64,000 nt of DNA, from the NCBI GenBank assembly GCA_907163375.1, contig CAJQUW010012890.1:62001-126000 (forward strand), given 5' to 3'. The notes under the pieces were generated by a model, which was not told where the DNA came from, made no database searches, and worked only from the letters and a program-made list of their open reading frames with translations. Both the position numbers and the translations under genes were made by a program. Shown here piece after piece: positions 22,501 through 33,954 of this stretch (its first letter is position 1; the number at the start of each line of letters is the position of its first letter). The DNA is from Prostheceraeus crozeri. Lineage: Eukaryota > Platyhelminthes > Polycladida > Euryleptidae.

Positions 22501-23589
22501 TTTTCACGGTACATCAAAGTACATGTGACTATGTCTATATACAGGTGCGTATGTCATCCTATCTACCATTGGTGTAGCGTGCTTCAAAGCTTCTTCGGGG
22601 CTATAATCAGTATTGGCTTAGTTATACCTTATAGCATGCAGCATGTAAAGTACCCGGCTATAGTCTAGAAGTCACTTTGATTTTGATGTTTTCAAATAAT
22701 GAAAGAAAGAATGAAGAAGTGAAGTTATGCACGTGTTAACTATTAGCTACACGTTTGTCAGACTCGCCGTGATTAGCCAGGCAGTGTGTGTTAAGTGTAA
22801 CTCGTAAAGAATTCCCTGTCTTCGACCACGTTGAATCACAGAGATGGACTGCTTCTTTGTGGGTTGCATGCAGTGGCCGCGACGAGCTGAAAGGCGTCGC
22901 CGAGCTGTTCTGGCGCGCGCGATCGGCACATTGATAGATTGGCTGATCTGTCGATGACATCAACGACCCATTCCTGATCATGTGTGGCTCGTGTTATATT
23001 TTGGCCAATCCGTGCAATCTTGGCGACACTCCAGCGACTGCCCCTGAGAGAGGAAGAATGAGACAGAAAACCATCTACAATTACACATCCATCCGTTGGA
23101 AAGATGAAATGAAGACTTAAAGATAAGCCTGAGATGTAGCGTTTGGTCACCGGCGCACACTGTACATGATGAAAATATGTTGGAGAATGCCCCAATGGAC
23201 GCTACGCCCCTGCTATCTACAGTACCACATGACAACCAGAGAGGATATGGCGAAGATTGGCATACATGACACAAACGTGACAGTTAGAGTCCGTCCAGAT
23301 TTCCCCCAACGTGCCAAATTAGCTGGGGTAGGAAACACATCACAGGTCCAATGAATCTTGCGCTTCAACTGCCAACAGCCCATGTTCTACCAGTCGCTCC
23401 ATGAGATCTTGCAATCTTCAACTTCTCAGTAGAGCCATCTTCCTTGCTACCCCTGTTGTAGGGCAAGGTTCGCACAATATTCTTTCGTAGCTTTCTTCTT
23501 TATATGCAATAGTAGAAGGCGGGAGGACCATGATTCCGATGATAGCAATAGAAAAAACCTCTCCCGAGTGAAAATTACTGCCGATGTAT

Positions 23590-24608
23590 GACTATATAAA
23601 ATTCAATAAAATATAATTGTGCCGACGTTTCGCGTCCAGACGCTTAGTCGTGGCAGAACTAGCACAGATAATGAAAGAGTGATTTACAAAACTCTAATTC
23701 TCGTTGCAACAGTCTCGTGACGCCTGTTCATCAAAGGTTGATGGTAATTAATTAAACGAGCTTCCACCAAACTTGCCTCAACCGAATCACGCACACGCTT
23801 TAAAATTTCCACATTAAAATCGTCAATGCTATTGACATTGCTACAAATATTTCTATGATCGCTTAAAGCGTTTGAAATGTTTTTATATTTGCTACTGTTT
23901 TTGTGTTCGTTATATCTTAAATGAAATGGACGAGCAGTTTTACCGATATATTGGCCATTACAAAATTTGCAAGTGAATTGATAAATTACACAAGTCACAT
24001 CACAGACATAATAAGAAGGTAATTTGTGACATAGGTCACGATTATTGTGCTTATAGATCGGTCTATGACTGAACACATTACGGAGCTTTTTATTACCGGT
24101 ACTAACAAAATCGGTATCTAATTTGTACTTGCGAATACTGTAGTTTATTTTTCTTATAAGACTATCACTAACAAAAGGAAGTTTTGGAGCACACTTATTG
24201 GATTTTCTGTCTTTTTTGTATGTCTTTTTTATTTGATTTTTCTGAGCCATTTTTATGTCTTGTTGAGATTAACCGTTACGCAATAAATTATTTTCGCACT
24301 TACTTATTGAATTGCACTGGTACTCATTCGGTAGAAGATTGCTGTTCCTTAATTCAAGGTCTTTGAATTTTTGATTTAGGAAATTGGTTTTTACTGAATT
24401 AGGAAGCCAACTGTATTTTTTTAAAGTGTTACCAGAGGTCTTTTGTATATTTTTGGTGAACTACCTTGCAATTATCAACCCAAATACTCAAGTCAAGAAA
24501 GTTGAGAACACCATTTTTTGGAACTTCGAGAGTGAATTTAATATTGTCGTTAATAGAGTTGAAGACTTCAAGTATCTCATTGAAGATGTTATCGTTCCTC
24601 TTTATAGG
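23590..24608 (-). mobile_element. Penelope-like element, 5'-truncated (locus A)
   Basis: The minus strand encodes the end of a Penelope reverse transcriptase near 24400-24600 (VPKNGVLNFLDLSI). A 188-residue open piece at 23684-24250 holds the GIY-YIG endonuclease, with C-x2-C at about 94-97, YIG at 101-103, the catalytic-type Arg in RYNEH at 112 and Glu in VEARLI at 163. The 3' end carries a hammerhead-like core at 23622-23653. It is inserted in the same orientation within a LINE. Penelope elements use these two activities for target-primed reverse transcription. The copy is truncated and broken. Confidence 0.85.
23622..23653 (-). ncRNA. Hammerhead-like motif at Penelope 3' end (A)
   Basis: On the minus strand CTAAG is followed by the hairpin GCGTCTGGACGC and then GAAACGTC. 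The helix II and GAAA box fit a hammerhead core. The CUGANGA box is degenerate, so activity is doubtful. Confidence 0.45.
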
Positions 24609-25471
24609 CCCACTTTCTTCTTTTGTAGCCTTCGCTCATTTGTGACCAAATTGTATCTCTCTTTTCCATGCCAAAACCTCTCCTGCCGTTTTGGACAACT
24701 CCTAAGACCTCTCTGAGCTTTGTCATCGAGTTGATGAAGGACATGTAGCCACATCCCACTTTCAACTGAGTGGATCTGAGCAGATAGCCTCATCACGAGA
24801 GAAAGTCAACATTGACGGCAGCCGAATATATTCCTCCCCAATAGATATCAGTGGCAATGGTAATCTTTTCTTCTTGCCATACAAAGCAGAACTGGCAAGC
24901 ATCCGCGGAACACCACGCCACTTCCGTATAATTTTGCTCACCTTGGCCTCGATTACTCGCATCTCCATCTTGGAAAGGGAGATCGCAGAAATCGCTATGC
25001 GCGACATAACCCTTGGGAACACGCCAAATTCTATCATCCAGACCTTGAACCGACCTGGTAGAGATGTTCGGTTGATCTTGTCCAGGTACTTCAATGCTGA
25101 CGCTGGTGATTGTACATCCTGGTGATGGTCAGTCAATGGAAACACATTCCATCTTCCCAAACGTTTTTCACTACTGTCTCTCGATCAATCGCATTAGGCT
25201 CGCCTCCCAGATCAACAGGTACATATGTCATCCTTTCAGCAATGATAAAGACCTATCCTTCTGTGGCCTACATTTCATCCCGCCGTACTCAACAAGTTCA
25301 CGCAACCTGTTGAGAATATCAGAGACTCGCCTGGGATCATCTTCATGACCGTCAAATCGTCCATGAAAGCCTTCATATTGCCGCTACTCCTGATAATCAT
25401 TTCCATAACCAGCACAAGCAGGATGAGAGAAATAGTGCATCCATGGTGGCTAACGGTTTCCGATTTCAATT

Positions 25472-26740
25472 TTGCAGGACTTTTACATGATTTGTGAAGG
25501 ATTTTTAAGAAATTTGCATGATCATCATGCAGTAATCATTCATTAAGCACTTCAGTTGATGGACAATTAAAAAATAACTGATTTCTAGTATTGTTACAAC
25601 TTCCTCGGTAACGAAGCTCACATGAGAACGATCAAAAAGACGTCCTCAATGGATTGCAAGTGGCACCTAGAGCGAGTCTACGGCCTTTGTGCTTTGTGCT
25701 TTTTACCACGTTTGGCTTGTATGCTCTTCGTTGGCCCCCGACCGGCGGCGTCGGTTACTTGATTGGCTCCTAGACCGTGACCTCTTGTGTCGGCTGCTTC
25801 CAAACACCTCAGTGGCCATCTAGTTTGACGCAACTCCGTCTACGGCAGCAATCACCGACAATCGCACTTTCGTACACGTGTTTCACTTTGAAGAAAACCA
25901 CCAAGCTCACTAGGAGCTTTTGACTTTGCTGTTAGCTTCCATGGCCCCTACGGAGCCTACCTTATTGGAGATGCCATCGCAGCCTTAAGTGCAAAGCGCA
26001 CTATGTTTACCATGCTAACCCTCACTATGATCAGAGTCAACAGTCTCATAGTCTCGTGTGTGCCTACCGATGTTAACCCCGCCGATGCGCCGTCGAGAGG
26101 CCAACTTCTCACACCTATATGTGCTCTCCCCTCTTTAGCATTGTGCACCTGCCATTTCGCGGGTTCCTTTCACAGTAGGAAGGACCTCTGGGATGAGATG
26201 CGTGATCAACACCCGGTCCGGCACTAGTGGAACCGGTGGTGTCCCATCTCAGAGGTCCCTGTCAAGGCTGTCCAGGCTGAAGCGTCATCCATCTTCTGCG
26301 CACACCGCCTGCTCCTCCATCAGATATTAATCTTGACAAGCTCGGCGTCCCTCGTTTCTCTGTTGCTCATTGATGACGTCAGAGAGCTCGTTGGGACACG
26401 GACCAAAATTAGTGGATAGCTACTACATTATTAGAATGTCGCTCATTTTATAAACTGCGTGGTGTTGTACATGTTTCATCATTGTATTTTATGTGCGCGG
26501 CAAAGGCCGCGAGTCTTCTGTCAAAAACTTGTACTTTTTTGTATTGGGCTACTAAAGAAGGGGAGGGAATTCTTCCCAAATTCGCTCCATATTCCCAAAG
26601 ACTGGAAAAGTAGGTCTAGAGTAAGTCCAATTAATATTCCCAGGAACAATTAATAGAAATAGATCATTTAAAAAACACTTCTTTTGAATAATGTAGCTTT
26701 TTTGAAGGATCGACTACCATCTTGCAGGACATTTGCATGA
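25472..26740. mobile_element. GC-rich retroelement fossil inside LINE
   Basis: The stretch 25630-26440 is far richer in G+C than its surroundings and interrupts the LINE cleanly. One plus-strand piece contains VPTDVNPADAPSRG, which resembles the end of the RNase H domain of LTR- or DIRS-type retroelements. Direct repeats of about 50 bases rich in GCAGGAC-TTT-CATGATTT lie at both edges. It is a broken relic. The family is uncertain (DIRS/Ngaro or LTR type). Confidence 0.45.
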
Positions 26741-27461
26741 TTTTTGCAGGTCTAACTATTTTTCAGGATTTTTGTATGATGTCCTGTGCATCGCAATGCA
26801 ATTCTTCTTTCTAGCCGACATGTAATTAGTCACATTGTTATTGGTACAGAAACGGAAGCGGAATGTATCGTAACAGCTGGTAATGCTTTCATTTAGCATT
26901 TGAGGCACGTGGAAAGAGTCAAGGGCGAACTGAATGATTCTATGAGGCACTGATCCATAGGCGTAGGTCAAATCACCTATCCTCAAGCTTCGCCTGATTT
27001 TGTAGAAGCAAATTAAGAGTCAGAAAGATTTTTGAAATTGTTAAATAATCTATGTTTGTACACTTAACTGCAGTAGTTTTTTTTAATCGAATCAAATATA
27101 TGCACTCAATTGGTAAATAAATGTGGTTCTCATTAGGTTGGAAACAAATTCGTTCCTTACACAGATATTTACATGATGCTTGGTAGCAGGATCGGTTCAA
27201 CCAATCATAAGTTATGCTTTCTACGTCATGCTGAATTTTACCCTCATGACCTATGCCAGGACTATATACTTTATTCTCTGGTGGCTACCACTTGCCTTTT
27301 CTTGACTTTTACTGCTAGTCTTGAAATCCCCGTGTATTGCACAAACTGCGCTTGCGCCCAGCGGTAGAAATGCAAACCCAATATCTAAAAGATGTCAATG
27401 AGAATACAAGTCCTACATAGCATTTTTTGATCATGCAATAGCAGAAAGTTGTTCTCAGACC

Positions 27462-27632
27462 TGAACAGTTAAAGAACAAAAATTCCTTTCCAGGCGTCCA
27501 CGCTGCTTACCGCCATACAAGAGCTCTTCAGGTAGTTTCGGCATTTCGAGCCGCACCGACCAGCCCATAAAGACCAAAGCACAGCGTCTACGGCTGACAA
27601 GGAATTTTTGTGCTTAAATTGTTCAAGTCTAA
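27462..27632. repeat. Hairpin-forming inverted repeat
   Basis: CTGAACAGTTAAAGAACAAA and the following AATTCCTT...GCGTCCACGCTG block pair with CAGCGTCTACGG and AAGGAATTTTTGTGCTTAAA, leaving a loop of about 75 bases. Weak direct repeats (ATGTCA-T-AGAATA-AAG) lie on either side. It is probably the core of a small inverted-repeat element. Confidence 0.45.
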
Positions 27633-27886
27633 GCCTCTATCTGAGGCTCTGAGGACTTCTTTCTATTCTAGGCGAACTGGCACTCCGCAATCTTTACCAA
27701 TAGAAATACAAATCTGCTCCCCAATAGAAACCTAATTAAAAATGTCATTAAGAATATAAGCCCTGGGCTTTTATAAAAAAATACACGACAGGAATAATGT
27801 CAAAATATCATTTTCCGATAAAGTGATTATTGACATCAACTTATCCGATGTGCATACACGCACACGGTATCTTAAGCGTGCCTGCA

Positions 27887-27905
27887 TCACACACACACAC
27901 ACACA
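27887..27905. repeat. (AC)n microsatellite
   Basis: An uninterrupted run of alternating A and C. Confidence 0.9.
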
Positions 27906-28741
27906 ACAGCTCCTTCGTGCATACATCAGACGACTAGTTAATATGAAAAAAATTGTCATCAAGTCTCAAGGTCAGAAAAATGAAATTATACAAGGAAGTT
28001 TTCGTCTGTCGGCTGAGAAGCTTGCATGAATAAATATGTCATCAATATAAATCAGTACCACATGCACCGACGATTAAGTCTTACAAAATGCATATTTTGT
28101 ACAAAATTGTCAGAATTTAATTTTTTAATAATGCATACGGCTGAGAACAACGGATTTAATAGCAGCTACGACCAACAACAGACGAAATATAGTGTAAGGT
28201 ACCGATCTTTGATCTGTAACACATTAACAGGTATTATTGAAAGTTAATTGAATTTCAGCTAATTGATTTTCCAATTTCAATAAATTTATTGCTCACGAAT
28301 GCCAATTTCAATTAGTTGATTGGAAAGAACAATTAAATTGAAATCAAATTTTAATAATCCTTGCCAGTGGTCCCACGCGACAAATTTCTACTTTTACACA
28401 GGCCGAGTAAATTTACGCAGGGAGACAATTGCGAATATCTGATTAATGAAAGCACAGTATAGTCTACACAGAAATTCAATGCTATTATTACCTTCATGCC
28501 TGGATGCGATAAATTTATATTACATATAGACTTTATATGTCAGAAAACTGTATAAATACAAAAAGTGTGAAAATAGCATGTTAATTATGTGAATAAAAGA
28601 AAAGCCGTACTATTTATCGGAATAAGCTCTTAAATTTTCGCCTACTCAAGCCACATCAGTGGATAGAAATCTATAAAAAATTCTATAATTTTCCCCCAAA
28701 AATTGATGTTTTGAGTATTGAAAATTGTGGTAACATGTGAG

Positions 28742-29470
28742 ACATGGGCTTTCCTGAACACTTAACCCTCACCTTGAAACCAATGCTATTGGGGATGATC
28801 GACCAGTTAGAAACTATGTATTTGAAGACAGATGCATTTTATATCCCCATTTATTCAGCATCTACTACTCATAGAATATCATGAGAAAGGTACCACATCG
28901 TTTTGAAAGGAGTGTCTCCGTTGGTGAACACCATATAAGTAACCTCACATATGCTGACGACATTGCTCATAGCGGGCAGTATGAGGGAGCTGTAGTAATT
29001 GGTGAACAGAGTAAGAATTGAAAGCGAAAGAACCGGATTGCTACTTAATGCAAAGAAGACGAAAACAATGAAAACTCAAAGAAGGAATGCGAATGGAAAT
29101 GTTAGTGATATGGTTATCAAAGACAAAATCAACAGTCAACCTGCTGAAAATGTTGCACAGGTCACTTATCTTGATGGTGTTTTCACAGTCAATTATGACA
29201 GCAGTAAGAAAACTGGCATTGATTGGTTGTCCAGTGTAGCACCAGCTATGATAAAACTCTGCTATAGTAGAGTGGTGCATGGACCAATGGCAAGTTGGTG
29301 ACCCAAAACCCGCTACTGTGACGAACTGAATAACCTGTACGGCATGTTTATACTGGCGGCTGCGCACGTAGCTCAACATAGGAGCAGATGGAGCGGAGAA
29401 CAATTTTGTGTAGGGCCACAGCTGATGGCGACCGACCAATGCATCAATGAATTTGTTGGATAAACGATTT
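28742..29470 (+). pseudogene. RTE-type LINE fragment
   Basis: The plus strand gives MGFPEHLTLTLK near the start, then SVGEHHISNLTYADDIAH with the catalytic YADD at about 28950. A 100-codon frame at 28999-29301 follows with NRVRIESERTGLLLNAKKTK and VAQVTYLDGVFTVNYD. This is the usual RTE order (MGFP-HL, I-NLRYADD, SE--GL-LN--KTK-M, F-YLG). The GVRQGC segment is gone, and a frameshift lies between YADD and NRVRIESE. The remaining sequence is not capable of coding a full enzyme. Confidence 0.75.
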
Positions 29471-29819
29471 GCTTTGATCAGTTATCGCATGATAACGTCA
29501 AGGAAATGTTGGGAATATGTCTGATTGGATTGGAAAAGTTAAGTCATGCTAAATACAACTCAAATAGAGACTTTTGAAGATATATGAAAGCTACAAATAG
29601 TCTGCTAGACTCTCAGCTATATATTGAGCAAGAATAAACAGTAGCTCCTTATCCAAATAAATGAATGTACCGAAAATACTATGAGGCATGACAATTAATC
29701 CACATTTCGACTTAGGATTCACTAATTGTAGCATGCAACTGACAGTATTACATCATAAATCTGTTAAGCAGTGTTAACAGGTTATTGCCATTATTCATAT
29801 GATAATTACATACATGTAG

Positions 29820-30395
29820 ATAGATTCGCAGATGAATGAGCATGATAACCATAACTTCATTTTGTATTTTACATCTGACCTTCAATGGGATTGTCAGTTT
29901 TCTCATGTACATAAGATGTGTCGTAGCATGTCGTTTGTAAAAAGACTTAAGACAAACTCTAACCACTCGGATATTATCTGGCAAGCTTATTTAGGTTTTG
30001 TGTTTTGCCATCTGCCATATTGTTGGCCAATCATGTGTGACATCAGTTGTAAATTTTTTAAAAAATTTGAACAGATTGACCGTTTAGCAATGAAATGGGC
30101 TAATGTGAAGAATATTCCCTGCTTGAGAAGCAGATTGGATAAGTCATGCAAAAAACTTATTTGTAACATCTCAAAATCCAAATCTGCGCATCCTCTGTGC
30201 CAATTTTTTATTGTTCGTGATAATTTGAATAATATGAGGCGAAAACGAATCCTTCTGCCTCTACAACACAGGTCCTCTTTGTATAATAAGTCTTTTATCA
30301 AATACTCTTGTTTATCGTGATTTCTTTTGTGTAAGATTTTTGTGTCACATACCGCTCTCGTATTGAAGTCAATAAAGTGATTATTATTATCATTT
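29820..30395 (+). pseudogene. LINE 3' coding end, 162 open codons
   Basis: The frame 29832-30320 encodes FTSDLQWDCQFSHVHKMCRS, FVKRLK, WQAYLGFVFCHLPYCWPIMC, FEQIDRLAMKWA, KSAHPLCQFF and LLPLQHRSSLYNKSFIKYS. These are in the order of the thumb and C-terminus of a CR1/jockey-group LINE. A 3' tail with AATAAAGTGATTATTATTAT closes it at about 30395. The 5' part, including the catalytic residues, is missing. The segment itself is still open, suggesting a fairly recent, 5'-truncated insertion. Confidence 0.7.
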
Positions 30396-30399
30396 TGTC

Positions 30400-32435
30400 A
30401 GTGGTCTATAAGTCAATTGAATTTGTTAAAATGCCTATACCAAATTTGTAAGAAATTGACTAAAAAGCTTGATTTTCAAAAAGTACCGTGCTTTGAATTA
30501 GACTTAAAAATCAAATTTTTGACGTTCCCGCCGGCCAAGTTTGACAAAATGGATAGGTTATCAGAAATGCTACAAGTCACGCAAAACTATAAAAACCGAC
30601 TTCATCTTTAGCCGATTTCATGGACAACACACAACAGAAATCATAGAGGCCCGCTTGCTTCTTTTCCTTCGAACTCTATGATTTCCATCATTAGTACAGA
30701 GATATCATTTTGTTTCTCTCTCTATACTACTCAACCATGTATGAATTTTGAATAATGTCTCCCTGTAAAATCCTTCCTTCTGTTGATCACCAAAGAACTG
30801 GTCGAAATATATGAAGGTTTATAACAGCAACAAAAAATGTATATTTTACGATAGTTGGGTTCCTAACTTAGATATATAACAAAAATTCAATTTACGTAGC
30901 GTTTCCACTTTTTACCCCATTTACGCTAAAAATCCCGATTTACGCAGGCGTAGGACCAATGATTCCTGCATGCTCATGGTGCCGTGATGAATAATGTTTT
31001 CCAACCGAACTATCCGTCCGATTACCAAAAATCCTACCTACTATGAAAGAACTATTGAAGAAATTTCTGATATGTGTTATTCACATTGAAATGAACTTTC
31101 GCATTTTTTTATTATGCACCGTTTAGTTTCAGAATGAGGTGAAATCGATTGATTGTTGATTTATGTAAAATCATGCAAAGAAGTCAAAACCATAAATTCA
31201 AACAAAAATATCTGCAGATTGATGTGAGCGAGATAATTCTAAAAACGTATGAAAGGTTAGATGTGAAGTCATTGTAAATGATTGCAAATCTGCAAATACA
31301 ACAGCATGTGCCTCATCCATTCCAACTTGAAGAGGATGATTTTTTATCCATAATTTTTAAGTTATATTGCTTATTTTTACCAAAGAATTAGTCCAGGCAA
31401 TCTACAACGAATTACACTGTGACCCGCCACAAATTGCAATAGTTTCAAGAGTGGTTTTATCTTGTAGAGAAAAAAATCCTTTATCAACATCAAAAATCTT
31501 GGAAAATCTAGTCAGTGGGACACCTTGAACTTTCCACTTGAAGTCACGAGTCTTTTCGAAATACACAATCATGTTTACTCCAATAAAGTCGCAGATATAG
31601 ATCTGTGACATCTGTAACAGCCAATCAAAATGAAACGCTGTAGCTTTCTCTCACTAACTGCATTTACCTTTCGCAATTGGCTCTCACCAAAATCAGCCAT
31701 GTTTTCTGAATTATGTCCTTTTCAAGCGGCTAGATTTCTCAGTCACTAGTTCAACAATACTTGTGAGTATCTGCAGATGCAAACGGATGCAGATTTCTAC
31801 AAGTTAAGCCACAAATCTTCGAGTTTGACGATGAATAAACGGTTACTTTCTGCAACTACCGTCTTCTGAAAACGCAAAGCTGTTCAAGCCGCTAGGTCGA
31901 AAACGCGCTTATGCACCCTTGTCTTGTAGATAACTTTCATCGGTACCTGTAGGGTGCAAACTGATAAAGATTCGTACAACATAGGACGCAAATTTTCATT
32001 TTTTCCATCAATGAGCGAAGGACTTTTGCAAATACTCTCATGTGAATATGCATAGAAATACAAGTATCTCTATCAAAAAACACGTTTCTCCACACTTATC
32101 ATATAATACACATTCTGAAGTACCTTTAGATGTAAATTGATGCAAATTTGACGACGGCAAAGGAAAAATCTGGGTATATTTCTATCAGCAAAACATCCAT
32201 ATTATTACTTCAATACCAAAACGCATGCAATCGCACAGAATGATCGACTTTGAATCAGATTACTGCTTCTGCAACAAAAAGCTGAAGAAGACAAGCAGGA
32301 TTATGACATCTCAATTTTCATCTATAGACTTGAAATACTATGCGTTTTCATGAGAGAGTAGCTGATGAAGAGGATGTTTTGGTCATAGAAATACACCCAG
32401 ATTTTTCTCTTTGGTCTAGGACTTCTTCTTTGCAA
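30400..32435. other. No gene recognised
   Basis: This is AT-rich DNA. The frame at 31402-31611 (minus) is described separately. The stretch 31640-32400 has weak periodic similarity (repeated GATGCAAA-TTT and CTGCAGAT words) that I could not resolve into a unit. Confidence 0.4.
31402..31611 (-). CDS. Unrecognised 69-residue open frame
   Basis: The peptide contains YICDFIGVNMIVYFEKTRDF and KVQGVPLTRFSKIFDVDKGF and has a protein-like composition. A possible acceptor TGTTACAG lies just before its ATG on the minus strand, so it could be an exon or a transposon scrap. I recognise no family. Confidence 0.22.
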   Translation of the reverse strand: MSQIYICDFIGVNMIVYFEKTRDFKWKVQGVPLTRFSKIFDVDKGFFSLQDKTTLETIAICGGSQCNSL

Positions 32436-32440
32436 TAATT

Positions 32441-32630
32441 GAAGCTTTAACGTCACTGCTCTCCCTTTTTGGAGGCTTGGACGGTGCTGACATAGTTAGA
32501 CTTTTCTGGAGCGCTGTGGTACTTTCATTACGGATGCCCTTCCTTCCGACTTGTAATGACACTTTTGGGACTCGACCTCTGGACCAAAAGATCGCTAGGC
32601 CAAGCACTTAACCACTGCGCATTGGAGACC
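32441..32630 (-). repeat. tRNA-derived SINE, family A (copy 4)
   Basis: On the minus strand it reads CAGTGGTTAAGTGCTTGGCC, GCGATCTTTTGGTCCAG, GGTCGAGTCCCAAAAGTG and GGGCATCCGTAATGAAAG, through AGTGACGTTAAAGCTTC. It is full length or nearly so, with a TTCTTTTT-type edge at the tail. Confidence 0.8.
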
Positions 32631-33064
32631 ACACATTTCTAGAGCAATATTTCTGCAAATTCTCAATGCCTTACAGCATCCTTCAATCAAGTCAAATCTA
32701 CGAGCTGGGCTATCCTTTCAGCTTTCAAAATCACCCTGACTTCGAAAATGCTGGTATAGTCGCAGCTAACATACTCAGTCAAAATATCAACAGCATCATG
32801 ACCAAATTATAAAAATGAAGACGCAGAATCATACAACTTTTCTAGGCACTGAAAACTCGAGCCCACGAATTTCATGTGCACTCGGCAATCCTGTTGCATG
32901 CAATTTTAGCTTGCCATCAAACTTATTTCAATTGTGTGGAAAATGTTTTCGCACGAGCACTATCTATTTGAACTGTAACTGGTGCTGATATTTTTTGGAC
33001 AATCAGACAACTGATAAGATGATCAGCCTTCAGCTTTAAAATCACGGTTCTTTTGCGGAATTTT

Positions 33065-33950
33065 CTCCCCTGACACAGCTATGAGCCATGAACGAAGCTA
33101 GGGGTTGCTCAATGAAACATTAATAATTTGTATTACTTTAAATAGATAAAAGGAAAAAACAGACCTTCTACTCTGATTAAGCTGTCCCCATCAGAAACCT
33201 GTTCACACGCCTCTTGGAAGTATCAAGATTGTATTGGTCAGAGAAAGTGGTCTGGGGAAGCTGATTCCAAAGCTGCGCCGTGCGAACAAAGATGCTTTTT
33301 GAGCGACTCACAGTGCGTGCGCGTTCTAAGATTACGCATAATAGCATCTGAGTGCATTAGCTCTGCGTGTGCATCTGGAGATCTTCGATTTCGGTACGCA
33401 CTCATTTACTGCAGAGCTGCTTCTACCGAAATAGCATCTATAGAAGAGACTGAGTGAAGCAACATCACGTCTGATGGAGAGCGGTTGCAACCCGCTAGCA
33501 AGCTCTTCACCCATAAGATTCTTGACACGTTTCTCAACCCGTTCGAGGAGATTAAGATGTGTTTGTGGGGCGCTGGTACACAGATGACAACAGTACTCCA
33601 TCAGAGGACGAATAGTGGAAGATAGCAGACAGTCTGTGGTACCAACAGCTGGCTGTTGGCACGATAGAGACTACGATGTATTGAGCTGCCTGATTGCTAA
33701 TGGACTGGATGTACGGTTTCCATGGCAAATCTTTCGATGATGACTTTGACATGAGAGTCCTGGGCTGATGGAACAAAGATACATGTATAATCCATTATGA
33801 CTAATTTCTCAATCTTGGGGTGGATCCATATTGAGGTGTACTGCAGTGGGCGTAACGCACGCTTATCGAATAGACGGAAAATTAGTAGTAGGGAAAAGTG
33901 GGTACGGAGAGCTATCAATGATGTTAATTACACATAGATAATTCGAGTAG
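33065..33950 (-). pseudogene. LINE C-terminus (jockey/CR1 group)
   Basis: In order on the minus strand are RALRPLQYTSIWIHPKIEKL, a DLPWKPYIQSISNQAAQYI segment, MEYCCHLCTSAPQTHLNLLE, RVEKRVKNLMGEEL, LSIRRDVASLSLFYRCYFGR and VSRSKSIFVRTAQLWNQLP. VNRFLMGTA and a stop codon follow near 33185. This is the complete tail of a jockey/CR1-type reverse transcriptase, followed by its 3' untranslated region down to about 33065. The palm with YADD is missing. Several frameshifts separate the blocks, although each is well conserved. The same family is seen at 5965-6155 and, by its 3' untranslated region, at 49935-50010. Confidence 0.8.
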
Positions 33951-33954
33951 GGTT

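Larger units (their letters stand above)
22740..27010 (-). pseudogene. LINE split by two insertions
   Basis: Three blocks on the minus strand read in order as one non-LTR reverse transcriptase. Block 26745-27010 holds DLTYAYGSVPHRIIQFALDS (family form LANAYGSVPH...). Block 24612-25470 holds the FMDDLTV catalytic box, KYLDKINRTSLPGRFKVW, an IRKWRGVPRMLASSALYGK stretch and NGRRGFGME. Block 22740-23585 holds VFPTPANLARWGK and the Cys-rich end. A Penelope-like element (23590-24608) and a GC-rich retroelement fossil (25472-26740) separate them. The blocks carry frameshifts and stops and cannot be active. The clade is common in marine invertebrates, but I cannot name it. Confidence 0.7.

Noticed and set aside
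28255-28355. AATTGAAATT-rich palindrome as a regulatory site
   Set aside because: It is explained by AT-rich simple sequence. No protein-binding signature or gene start is nearby.
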